From Chara braunii (lineage: Eukaryota > Streptophyta > Charophyceae > Charales > Characeae): a DNA stretch of 42,663 nucleotides. The notes beneath the pieces are model-generated. The model did not search any database. It saw nothing but the letters and a program-made list of their open reading frames with translations, and was not told where the DNA came from. Location: positions 458,532 to 501,194 of the forward strand of contig BFEA01000323.1 in NCBI GenBank assembly GCA_003427395.1, in the 5' to 3' direction. Shown piece by piece: positions 1-9,956 of this stretch. The position numbers and the translations under genes were made by a program. Position 1 is the stretch's first letter. Each line of letters opens with the position of its first letter.

Positions 1-682
1 GTTTTATACTAAACGAAAAAGGGAAATCATTCAATCAAAGCTGATTGATTGATTGATTGATTACAACTAAAACATTGTAAAAAAGATGAGGGGGAGAGCA
101 ACGATTGCCAGGTGGTGACTGCACAGATCAGGAGCGAACTGAGAGGAGAAGCAGAAAAAGGTTGATTGGGAGGGGAGTGCAAGGAATGTCGGGGTTAAAG
201 ATGGACAAAGAAGAAGAAAGAAAAAAAAGATTAGGATGAGGATCAGGATGATGGGCAACCGATAACCGCATAGTAGTTTGCCACGTGGCGACCTCACGAC
301 GTTGTGCCACGCGGTCACCATGTGAAGGAGAAAAATAAAAAAAAATGAAAAACAAAAAAGATTTATCTCCCTCTCCGTTGTTTTCCCATTTTTCTCCCTT
401 TTTTTTTTTTTTTTAATTCTTCGATCGATCAATCAATATGAAGCAATCACCCAATCAATATCGCTCAGATCCTGATTGGTTGATTGATTTATTGATTGAA
501 TTGATCAATCAATCACTGGCACCCTATCAAGATCGAAAAGATTTTGATTGGTTGGTTGATTGATAAATTCAATTGATCAATTTATCAACAAATCAAGATA
601 TAATCGATATCGACTGGATAAGTGATTGCTTGGTTGGTTGATTGATTGATTGAATCAATCAGGGTCAGAGAGGGGGCACGGG
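1..682. repeat. GATT/AATC-rich low-complexity flank
   Basis: The stretch holds runs of GATT and its complement AATC (clear at 41-64 and 421-668), poly-T/poly-A tracts and purine-rich DNA. Frames in it are low-complexity and I support no gene. A perfect 10-bp palindrome GCCACGTGGC lies at 280-289 and contains a G-box-like CACGTG, but nothing nearby shows that it is used. Confidence 0.7.
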
Positions 683-692
683 GTCGGTGCGA

Positions 693-710
693 ATACCCTT
701 ACAAGGGTAT
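693..710 (+). other. Perfect hairpin at start of repeat copy A
   Basis: Arms ATACCCTT and AAGGGTAT enclose a 2-nt loop. The same hairpin occurs at 14236-14253 in copy B, in both cases within about 10 bp of where the two copies begin to match. Confidence 0.8.
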
Positions 711-1296
711 CCGCCCTGGGATTTGCAGTCGACAGAAAATAGTTTTGGTTTAAAGTCTCAGTATACCACGCGAGGCGCGACTGAGTCTATGGTTTACATC
801 ATTGACTGAGTAGCCGATTAGAGTAGAGAGTATGTGGGCGCGCAGACTTAAGGCACGCGTGATTTCTTTTTATCTTTGATGACTGAAGAGTCGGCGTGGG
901 CGCTGGCCAAATTTTTAAATTTTTGATTAAACTAGGACTAAATAGATTTTTGTCGTTTGACAGGTGCACTTACCGGTGACTCGTGAGCACGTACGGAGGA
1001 CGACATCGACAACCGGGTGGTTCTGAAAGCGATTCGGTACGTCTGCGCGTTTCGCAGTATTCGTTTATGTAGGTGTCCGTCAAAACTAGACCCGGCCTTG
1101 GACCTAGCGCTAGCAGGTTACGACATCAGACTTTGATCAGAGAGATTCAGGGATCGAGGCCGACCCACGACGACGCTGGAATATTGGAATAGCGTGGAGG
1201 GCCGGACGGGGCTATCACTCTTGGTTTTGCCGCCGGTGGCATCAGAATGGTGCTAGCGTCCCTCTTTTCCTCGTTCGTCCTATTCCGGCGGTTAAA

Positions 1297-1827
1297 CAAC
1301 ATAATTTTTTTTCTGAATTAAATATTCATTCTATAGTAAAATTATATTCTAAAATTTAAATTTTCATTCCATCTTTAAAAATGTCATTCCAATTTTAAAA
1401 TTTTTCGTCTTACTTGAGAACTTTCACTGACATTCCAAGAATGAGATATCCCTTCGTATTTGAACTGTATGCTAGGGATGGAATAAAAGTCTGGATGAGT
1501 TCATGAAATATTTTAATTGGACTGTCATTCTAAGTAAGGGTTTTCAGTCATAAATAGGTTAATCCAATCTAAATTAGAAGATATTTGTTGTAGTAGAATA
1601 AAAGGTTAATTAAAACATTTCATAAACTCGTCCAGACTTTCATTCCCTCTTGAACAAATAAATGTAGTTGGAAGGGAAAACTCATATTTAAACGGGAACT
1701 TATCAAATAAAACTGAAAATTTTAGAATTGGACAAACATTGGAATGATAATTTATAAATATGAAGGATTTTTTTTTTTATGGAATGTTTTTTCAACTTCC
1801 ATTTCTCGCGGGAATTTTTCTGTTGAA
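1297..1827. mobile_element. AT-rich foldback/MITE-like insertion in repeat copy A
   Basis: Copy B reads straight through the matching site (GGTTAAAGGTC near 14831), so these about 531 bp are an insertion in copy A. The flanks GTTAAA (1291-1296) and GTTGAA (1822-1827) look like a 6-bp target-site duplication with one mismatch. The insert is a long imperfect palindrome: the segment around 1481-1516 (AAGTCTGGATGAGTTCATGA) is the near reverse complement of 1614-1650, and a TCATTCCAAT/TTTAAAATTTT segment near 1381-1430 recurs inverted near 1700-1750. It has no reading frame. The foldback structure is visible, but the superfamily cannot be assigned. Confidence 0.7.
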
Positions 1828-3647
1828 GGTCTTTAAATATTTTATTAATAATTGAAGTTTTATTGAAGTTTTATTGATGTTAAACGAGGAGCCAGGATGG
1901 AGTCCGCGGTGTGGCCTTGTTTGCATGAGGCTTTTCTTTACTCCAGCCGCTGCTACCACCGAGGAACTGCACTAGGACCAAACCCACCCAGGCTCAGTCT
2001 TGAGGCTGGCAGTGGGCCGCGCCCTTCTACTGTTCGAAGAGCCAGGGTGGTTACCACTCATTGGCGGGACTAGTGGATACGGTTTGAGGACCGTATTATG
2101 CTCCTCAACGGATTTCGACTACCACAGCTAGCGCATTGCAGGCCTGTGCCATCGGGTCTGCTACCGATCACTTGAGTATGGGTCGTCTGTTTGTGGCCCA
2201 AGGTGGAAGTGAACTCCTGCCTAAACTAGGCAGGCCACGAGGAGCTCAATGGAGGCGCTAAAGAGCTTGGTATAGAGGCGAAAGACAAATCGAACTGCCT
2301 AGTATATGGTTTCCCCGAGGTTTCCCTTGAGAGACTCGGTACTGCTCCAAGAGCTACCCGACTGTTTGTGGGATCGACCGCTCTCGATGAGCTGCGCTAG
2401 CGGTAGGGGCAGAATGGTACAACGGACTGACCACGCTAAGGCAAAAGCACCGGGGGAGTGGTTGGCAGAAGGCGAGACGGGGAGAGCGGGGCAGGGAGCG
2501 CCAAAAGGGAAACAAGGAAGACGGACAAGAAAACTGGTTGGAGGCTGCCGGTACGAAGTACGACCGGAGGTACGGCAAGCGCAGAAGGGAGGAGCAGATG
2601 GGCGAGGCAGCGAAATGACGGGCGCTAAGGCAGTGAAGAGAGGATAATGAATCCGACGGGGTTTCCAGGTCAGGTGCACCCGGTCTAAAAGTCGGAGATG
2701 GCAATGACGGAGAAGGGAAGACGACGGGGCGGTAAGTGGCAAGCGCCCCCGATCCTGAACGGATTTCGGTAAACTAAGAGCCAAATCCGAGTGTTTGGGC
2801 CAAGGCGAGCCCGATTGCGAGGTCAGTTTTAGTGAAGATTTAGTAAGAAAAAGAATTAGTGAGAAGGATGGTGCGCGGAGCCATGGCGGAAGGAGGATGA
2901 ACGGGAGGGAAACTCTGTTAGCTCGGCAATCTTTCGGCCAATTTTAGTGAACGGAGATCCGAAGTCGGGGTCTTAGCCCTGGGCGAGTTCGACTATCATG
3001 TCAGTTTTAGTAATGGGTTAGTAAGTTAGGGGGTAGAAGAAAAATGTTGTGCGCGGAGGAGCCGGGCGACGGAAAAGGGATGGAGAAACGGGGATTGAAA
3101 AGTCTCTATTTTGCTCGATTCTCAATGGATTCGAGCATGATGACAGCATAACTTGGGGTTCTGAGGTGCTACGAACAGCCTAACTTGCTGAAACGGGCGA
3201 TGGAATTCCGGTCCGGACGCCCGTTTGATGGCTACAGACGGCGGGGGCTGTGTGACTACTAGTAGAGGCTTCAAAAATTTCAAATGTATCTTTCCGCGTT
3301 TTAGCGGAAGATTCATTCAGATTTAGCACAATCTAATGAGGAGGGGGAATCAATGGAGTAAGAGAGAGAGAGAGCGAGAGAGGGAAAGTAAGGGAAGGGG
3401 GAATGAACGCTTATCTGCCCGGAGTCGCAACAACAGTAAGAAAGAAGGAATTCCGAGAATGCAGTGTACGCCTCCACGATTCAGCGGAAGATTCATTAGA
3501 GCCTGGTCGTCCTTTCGATGAGAGTAGCATGAGGTTAACTGTTAGTTAAAGACTTACCTGCATGATGTGCGAACCGTGGTCGGTTCCTTTGCGCACGCTA
3601 TGCAGCCCTGTTCTGTAGTCTGCGCTGCTAGGTTTAGCCCCGTACGA

Positions 3648-3671
3648 ATCTGGCCGGTAAGGTAGCCAGAT
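3648..3671 (+). other. Stem-loop conserved between the two repeat copies
   Basis: Arms ATCTGGC and GCCAGAT pair perfectly around a 10-nt loop. Copy B has the same stem at 16691-16714 with one loop substitution only (A to C). Confidence 0.7.
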
Positions 3672-4984
3672 GCCGCAGGACGAGAGCTGGGTTCAAGTCG
3701 TGATGACCCAACATGCTATTTTTTTAGGGAGTAATACTGTTACTAATGCGGACTGGGGCCGCCATTGAGGAAGAGCAGATACGGCTGACAGTGCTCGTCT
3801 GTGTGATCAGCTGGCGCCTGGCCTACCGAACTGGTTTTCAAAGGGAAGAAGTTTACCTATTAGACGAGGGGACTGTCTGTCTTTCTCGAACAGAACAACA
3901 AAGGACAACAACAAAGGTGGGGGATTGCCTGTTGGCAGGTGTCCCGCCTACCTTGTCGATTGGAATAGAGGGGCAAGCGGATTGTGAAGGTTTGCCTTTT
4001 AGTCGACATACTGTAAAACTTGTCAAATAGGGCGGCGTGAGGCAAGCTGCAAAGTGCAGGTCAGCCTACGGGCCAGCACGCGCCTTACCCTTCAAGCAAA
4101 AGCTGCAAGGAGGCGTATTTGCATGTCGAGCGGGGCGACGAAAGGGCAAGCAGGAAAAAACTGTGGATTCACCAAATGGCTGACAACATGGTTCGCTATT
4201 GAACGGGCTCACAGCAAATCGACATCGAGGTGCAGACTGGGTTGTTGGACAAGGCACAGGGTATCCTATCACACGAAGTGGCTGGAGCTGAGCTACAAAG
4301 TTGTAAACTCGTCCTTAACCAGCAGACTTCGAGCCGTGAGCTTGAAGAATTGAGTAAGAGTTCAGGTGGAAGGTTCTGCAACCAGTGAGAGACTTATTTA
4401 GAAGTCAATAATCGCCGGTCAGACTTCTGTTGACCCAAGGACTGCGCATTTTGGCTGCCATTGCGGGGCCCTCATGCAATTGAAGGTATCAAGGCCCTCT
4501 CCTGCGAGTCTGAGTGCACCATTCTTGTATCTGAGAGTCTTGAGTTGTCTCTTTCTGTCCTTCTCACTCCAAGTCTTGTTTGTGGGTCTTAGAGGAAGGC
4601 GGCAGGCGGGATTGCAACCCGTAGGTCCGCAGCAAGACTCTGTGGGGAGTCCTCCCACCGATTGCGGAAGCTCTGCCGGAACTCAGGAGGAGTTTTGGAG
4701 GCAGGGAATTGAGTGGTAATTTTCTGACTCCCTCTATAAAACCAGTTATAACCCCTATCTGTACATCTTGCTATGTTTGGCTGAGCATACTACATGTATT
4801 TTACTTTGACTTTGGGTTTGACTTCAGGATAAAAAACAGACTTAAATAAAGGAATACATGTGTAATCTCAGTTTCAACTTTGTTGATTGTTTGAAAACAG
4901 ATTGTGAAACAAAAAGGGTGTATCAGGGGGAAGGCTGGGAGAACGACAATTTTATCTAATGTTTGGCTCGGTCATTTAAGGCTG

Positions 4985-5782
4985 GAAGTCCCCTTAAGTT
5001 TGGGGAGACCCGGTACTGTGCTTAGTTTTGAATTGCTTGGAGAATCAGGCATATCTCATAAGTTTGGGTGGTCTGATTGCTTTGACTTGCGAGGGCTGTC
5101 TGTGGTTGATTTTTCAGAAGCCAAGCACGTCCCATAAGTTTAGGTGGCTTGGTTGCCTTGGTTACTTCGGGTTTCTTCTGTTTTTTTTTGTTATGAACGA
5201 GGAGGTCTGAGCATGTCCCATAAGTTTGGGTGACTCAGCCTCTTCCTGCTTTATTTCTGAGGGAGTTTTGGCCGAGGACAAGGCATGTCCCATAAGTTTG
5301 GGTGGCCTTGGTCTCATGTCACGCACAAATTGAATCAGAGAGGAATGAATCAGGCGGAGGACCAGACATGTCTCATAAGTTTGGGTGGTCTGGCCCAATG
5401 CCTCGCACATGTTGGAACCCGAAGGTTATAATGTGACTATATTTTATTACTATTCTATCTATGAACAAGCTAGTCAGGCAGGGTTCCATAAGTTTGGGTG
5501 GTCTGACTATAACTTATCACCAATTGAAGAGAGTATTAATTAAGAGTAAACTGATGGTTAGAAGGGGCAGGCTGGACCTCGAGCTAAGTTGATCGGTTCA
5601 GTCATATGCTACCTTATAAGACTAAGTCCAGATAATTATATAAAGTTGACACACTTAAATTGTTTAGGGTGACTAGGTTAGCCTAGTCATATGTCCAAAG
5701 AAGAGAGAAGTAGTTGTGCCCTCTGTTTATGTATATCTAGGCTAAGTTAGGCATGTCCCATAAGTTTGGGTGACTTGACTTT
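4985..5782 (+). other. CATAAGTT hairpin array with covarying stems, copy A
   Basis: Seven clear hairpins and one weak one share the core CCCATAAGTTTGGG, all on the plus strand. They lie at 5043-5078, 5119-5154, 5204-5240, 5277-5313, 5359-5396, 5471-5509 and 5744-5782; the weak one is at 4985-5010. Each has an inner stem CCCA/TGGG around loop TAAGTT, then an asymmetric internal loop (usually ATGT opposite TG), then an outer stem of 5-9 bp. The outer stems differ: AATCAGGC/GTCTGATT, CCAAGC/GCTTGG, CTGAG/CTCAG, CAAGGC/GCCTTG, CCAGAC/GTCTGG, TAGTCAG/CTGACTA and AAGTTAGG/CTTGACTT (with wobbles). Centres of the first five are about 73-85 nt apart. The sequence between hairpins is not repeated. Seen directly: the pairing and the fixed core. 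Inferred: selection for structure. Function unknown. Confidence 0.85.
5671..5688 (+). other. Perfect hairpin without the CATAAGTT core
   Basis: GACTAGG and CCTAGTC enclose loop TTAG. It sits between the sixth and seventh CATAAGTT hairpins but lacks their core. Confidence 0.6.
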
Positions 5783-5790
5783 ATGCCTTA

Positions 5791-6566
5791 TGTAAGCTAG
5801 GTATAAAGGGGCAAATCATTGAAAGACTATGAACTATTATTTGCTAAGTTGACTTTTGGATGGTGAGAGTACTTATCTTTGTGGTTTGGCCTGCACGTGG
5901 CTGAGTGAGGTTGCTACTTAGTTTGAGTTTCAGGTTGACAGGTAGTTGCTTTAGTTGCTCGCCACGTGTTAGAGCGATAAGAGGTAGTTCAATTTCTGCA
6001 TTTTTTTAGCTAAGTTATTTTTATTTAGGTCAATTTTCGCATTTTCTGGACTCTTTTATTATACTTGGCTTTGGATAAATTTTGGTAAGCTACTTTCTCT
6101 ACGAGAAGCGCTGCCGAAATTTCTGCAAAATTTTGACTTTTCAAAGTTCAACTTGTCTAAAGTTCATATATGACTTAGTAAAAATCTGGAAAGTCTCTTT
6201 TTCCAAAAGGAGTGCTGCTCAAAATTTTTGCTAATTCAGGGAGTTAGACAAAATTGGACTCTGGAAAGTTAAAAACTATTTCTATTTTCATATTCGGGCT
6301 GATATAAATTCTGGAAATACATTTTTCCTACTGGAAGTGCTGCCGAAATTTTCTTTGTTTAAAGGAGATAGATTATATTTTGTCAGGTGGCGGTTCTGGC
6401 GATCCACCCTAAATAGGGGAGATTCTGCCATTAGCCTACCTTTGCTTTGGACATTGGCTTAGAGGTAGATTCAGACTTAGTTAAGTAAAACGATTTTGGT
6501 GAGATCGTGGTATGAAGATTATTCTCCATTGACTTATAGATCTAGCCTGGGGTTGACGTGTCTTGC
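5791..6566. repeat. AT-rich gene-free stretch with three imperfect repeats
   Basis: I see no gene. Three degenerate copies of a motif resembling GGAAGTGCTGCCGAAATTT lie near 6102-6120, 6208-6226 and 6333-6351. Each follows a short TTTTCC or TTTCTC tract, and they are about 105-120 bp apart. Confidence 0.5.
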
Positions 6567-7174
6567 CTTCTGCCCCGCTCTCCCCGTCTCGCCTTCTGCC
6601 AACCTCTCCCCCGCTGCTTTTGCCTTAGCGCGGTCAGTCCGCTGTACCATTCTGCCCCTGCCGCTAGCGCAGCTCGTCGACAGCGGCCGATCCCAAAGAC
6701 AGTCGGGTAGCGCTCGGAGCAGTACTGACTGTCTCAAGGGAAACCCCGGGGAAACCATATACTAGGCGGTTCGATTTGTCTTTCGCCTCTATACCAATCT
6801 CTCCAGCGCCTCCATTGAGTTNCCCACGGCCTGGCTAGTTTAGGCAGGAGTTCACTTCCACCTCGGGCCACAAACAGACGGCCTATACTCAAGTGATAGG
6901 TAGCGAACCCGAGGGCACAGGCCTGCAATGCACTAACTGTGGTAGTCGAAATTTGTTGAGGAGTGTAATACGGTCCTCAAACCGAATCCACTAGTCCCGC
7001 CAATGAGTGGTAACCACCCTGGCTCTTCGAACAGTAGAAGGGCGCGGCCCACTGCCAGCCTCAAGACTGAGCCTGGGTGGGGTTGGTCCTAGTGCAGTTC
7101 CTCGGTGGTAGCAGCGGCTGGAGTAAAGAAAAGCCTCATGCAAACAAGGCCACACCGCGGACTCCATCCTGGCT
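6567..7174 (-). repeat. Inverted partial copy of the large repeat
   Basis: The reverse complement matches about 1889-2498 of copy A and about 14900-15535 of copy B. About 360 bp of it (roughly 6570-6935) looks identical to copy B by eye, including one undetermined base (N at 6822, matching N at 15280). The right-hand part lacks the 28-bp segment that copy B carries near 15063. A 64-codon frame is open in both but is stopped in copy A, so I do not call it a gene. Confidence 0.85.
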
Positions 7175-7634
7175 CACGTTCCGATTCAGGATTTGGACCA
7201 GATTCAGCTTGATCCTACGAGGATCACCTTCTGTTATCACTGATAACAGGTCGGTTGTCGATTCGTCGGTTTACGACCCAACTCCAATCCACCCTCAATA
7301 CCCAACCTAAAAGGCTTTAGCTCTGGTGATTTTATTGTTTTGTTAAGGTTTCACCCGGACTTTTATTGAATGGCCATTTAACAAAGGTACTGAGTATCTA
7401 ATTTCGGTTGGTTGCACAGGAGGCTGGGGCTTGCATGGCTAAAGAAAGGGGTATGAGTGTGGAGGTGGGTTGAAGTTAACTCCGTGTAGTGCGTGGACAT
7501 TTGTTTGACTTTTGATGTGATTGCAGGTATGTATGGTGGTTCGGATTTGGATTGGCCTATCTGTGATCATACATATATATATGGCTGTGAGGAGTCCGAC
7601 TGTGAACGTGAGAAGTGATCATCACATACTTATT

Positions 7635-7737
<103 letters not shown>

Positions 7738-7925
7738 CTATGTTGGGAGTCCGTATGGCCTAAGGGGCCAGCGTATTAATGGCTAAATAGGGGTTGAGGT
7801 TGAGAAAAGGCAGAAAAAACCCTCCATTTGATTGTATACTTTTTAATGATTTCTTAGTCAGACGTTGGTCCTGAGTCGGGATTTGAGGTCCTTGTCCAGG
7901 ACATCCCAGACCCTAGACTCTGCAT

Positions 7926-8085
7926 GGAAGGAATCTTCCCTCACGTAGAGCCTATTTGCTTTGCCTGCCGAGACACTCAGGCCAAAGGCCAGAGGTCTTG
8001 CGGCAACCGCACGGCTATTCCTTCAGCCGTGCAATATCGTGAGGGATTAGACCATCACGATACTTCGAGTCTGACACTTAAGTGT
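7926..8085 (+). other. Array of five consecutive stem-loops
   Basis: The stem-loops are GGAAG/CTTCC (7926-7939), GGCC/GGCC with loop AAA (7980-7990), TGCGG/CCGCA with loop CAA (7999-8011), GCACGGCT/AGCCGTGC (8009-8032) and ATCGTGA/TCACGAT (8036-8061). A 12-bp palindrome ACACTTAAGTGT follows at 8074-8085. The third and fourth hairpins overlap by three bases, so they would be alternatives. No sequence is shared between the stems, so this is not a tandem duplication. Confidence 0.7.
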
Positions 8086-8601
8086 TATAAGCGGTACTCA
8101 GATCCACAAGGGACCACTTGATATGAACACTACATAGTACGCCATCGTTGCAACTGCTTGCGCACGCTTTCAATGCGAGTCGATATGAGCCCTGTGTCTG
8201 CGCGGTTTTTATACTAAGCCTCGCGCGTGACGCCTATCCGATTTCCGCATCAGAAAGTTATGAGATGGCTACTAAGGAACTAGGAGTGTTGTCGCGTTGT
8301 TGGTTCAGTGTTGTTCTGTAAATATATATGTGTGTATGTGTACGTGTGTGTGTGTTTATTTTTATATTCCTTATAGTGGTGTGCGCGTGGAGTGTGGGAT
8401 GTTTCATAGTCGACCGACGACGAGCCGCGCTTGGGACCTCAGCCCGCCAAGGTGTTTGTTCGCGTGCGGGTTCGATAGAGGCGTATTACCACGTGTATCC
8501 CCTATGCTACAACGAACGAGAAACACCCTTGGCTGGTCTACCTCTGCGATTGCGGCTGATTAACTTTCGTGCTGTGGACTGGTAGCTCGACGGGGATACG
8601 C

Positions 8602-8874
8602 CCACCGAAGGGAGTTGACAACTCCCGTAAGGTGGAGGTAAGTCGTGCCTCGCGTAGGCCCTATCTTGTCCTAGGGGCTCGCGGGAGGTATGGCTGGCGC
8701 ACTCGGCCGGAGCGGCTTGCGGAAGCTCCATATGTATATTTGCAACGAGGATTAAGACCAACTCCTGCGTGATGCGGCCGGGAGGGTCCCGCGCTGCCTT
8801 GTGCAGTGCCGGATCGATGCGCTCGACAGGTGGTGCCGTTGCCGGGGATAACGGTTGTCTGCCGTTGTCCCTGG
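8602..8874 (+). other. Dense stem-loop cluster
   Basis: A two-part hairpin at 8602-8635 has outer arms CCACC/GGTGG and inner arms GGGAGTT/AACTCCC. It is followed by a longer hairpin at 8648-8688 (CCTCGCG against CGCGGGAGG), GCCG/CGGC at 8706-8716, CGGGA/TCCCG at 8779-8791, GCGCTGC/GCAGTGC at 8791-8809 (one G-U) and a 13-bp stem at 8842-8874 (CCGGGGATAACGG against CCGTTGTCCCTGG, two G-U pairs). G-U pairs in otherwise perfect stems fit an RNA better than a DNA palindrome. Confidence 0.65.
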
Positions 8875-9917
8875 TGGAACGACATCCGGTTATGAAAACG
8901 TGAGAACTAGGTAAAATGAGAAGTTTTCTTTGAAATTTTATGGTTAATAGATTGATGGTATTGAATGAAGAGCGAGTGAGAGTTGATTGTATGAGTTGAC
9001 TTCGGTTACGTGCAGCAAGGGTGGCACGAGAGCGATAAGCGTTTTGACTGTGCGCTTCCGTACTCTGACTGATAAGATGGTAGGTGGAGATGGTGCCCCT
9101 TCTCACTTTGATAGTTGACAGGTTTGGATGATGCAATGCATGTCTGATATGGCTAAGGTGAGATGAGGCAGTGTCAACATGGCTAAGCATTACGAGAGTT
9201 TGCCTCATAAGGTGCCTACTAAAAATTGAGGGGGTTTCCTCAGTAGTCATGAGAGTGAGTAAGGGAGCCTATTACGTTAGAAGTCATCGAGAGACTTCGC
9301 GGAGAGTTAGGGTAATGAGGCCGAAGACTTTATGAGCATGGGTTAAGATCCTTGAGTCTGGGTTCTAAGCGGTTGTTCGACTACGGGACGTAGTAAGTCT
9401 GTGTAATACCTTCTTTGCGAGAAGGATATCTGATCCTAGAGGCAGTTGGAGTAACAGTGAAGGAGCCAACACTTAGATTATTTTGCTTACTTTTGATGGG
9501 GCAATGAGTTGTAACTGAGGTTAGACCTTCGCTTGAACCTTTCCAGGTTTGGACCATTTACTTAAATTTATAAAGTTGGAACTAAGGACTTGAGACTATC
9601 TTTCTAAAGGGCATCCCTTGAGTTATGTGATCGTACTCATCTATGTATGCGAGATCTAATTTAAATGAGATTGCTTAATATTTGATTATGTGAGATGTTA
9701 TTTTATGATTATCTCTTCCAAGAATGTTTTTGTGTGGGCTGTTTATTTCAGATATGTATGTGGACTTATTAGTCTGTAAGAATTTATATAAGTGTCTCAA
9801 GTCCGATTATCGATTTATGACTGCCTGTTAAAGTTTATATGTTTGGATTGCTCCTAAAAAATGGTAGAGATATTATGCAGAATTCACGTATGATGCGGAT
9901 TGAGAGGTAAATGGAGT

Positions 9918-9956
9918 GACTGTCTTCTCGAGATAAGTATTTCTCAGGAAACAGTC
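9918..9956 (+). other. Long interrupted hairpin
   Basis: GACTGT pairs with ACAGTC, then TTC with GAA and GAGA with TCTC, with small internal loops between the three stem segments. Confidence 0.5.

Larger units (their letters stand above)
683..5790 (+). repeat. Large non-coding repeat unit, copy A
   Basis: This stretch is collinear with 14228-18688. Both begin at GGTGCGAATACCCTTACAAG, and the match can be followed through shared blocks to about 5640, where copy B is cut. The unit has no long credible reading frame. It contains several stem-loops shared by both copies, for example 693-710 and 3648-3671, and the CATAAGTT hairpin array near its right side. Copy A differs by the 531-bp foldback insertion at 1297-1827, by a much shorter GA microsatellite, and by lacking about 28 bp seen in copy B near 15063-15090. 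The right boundary is unknown, because copy B ends before it. A seventh hairpin at 5744-5782 suggests the unit runs to at least 5790. It could be a very long LTR or another non-autonomous repeat. Confidence 0.8.

Noticed and set aside
4985-5782. CRISPR-like array (short core repeated with unique spacers)
   Set aside because: Spacing is uneven, the core is short, the outer bases covary as stems and the context is a eukaryotic repeat. No cas genes are present.
6734-6928. 64-codon frame identical on the minus strand here and on the plus strand at 15174-15368
   Set aside because: Identity reflects the repeated DNA. Copy A has a stop in the same frame and there is no domain.
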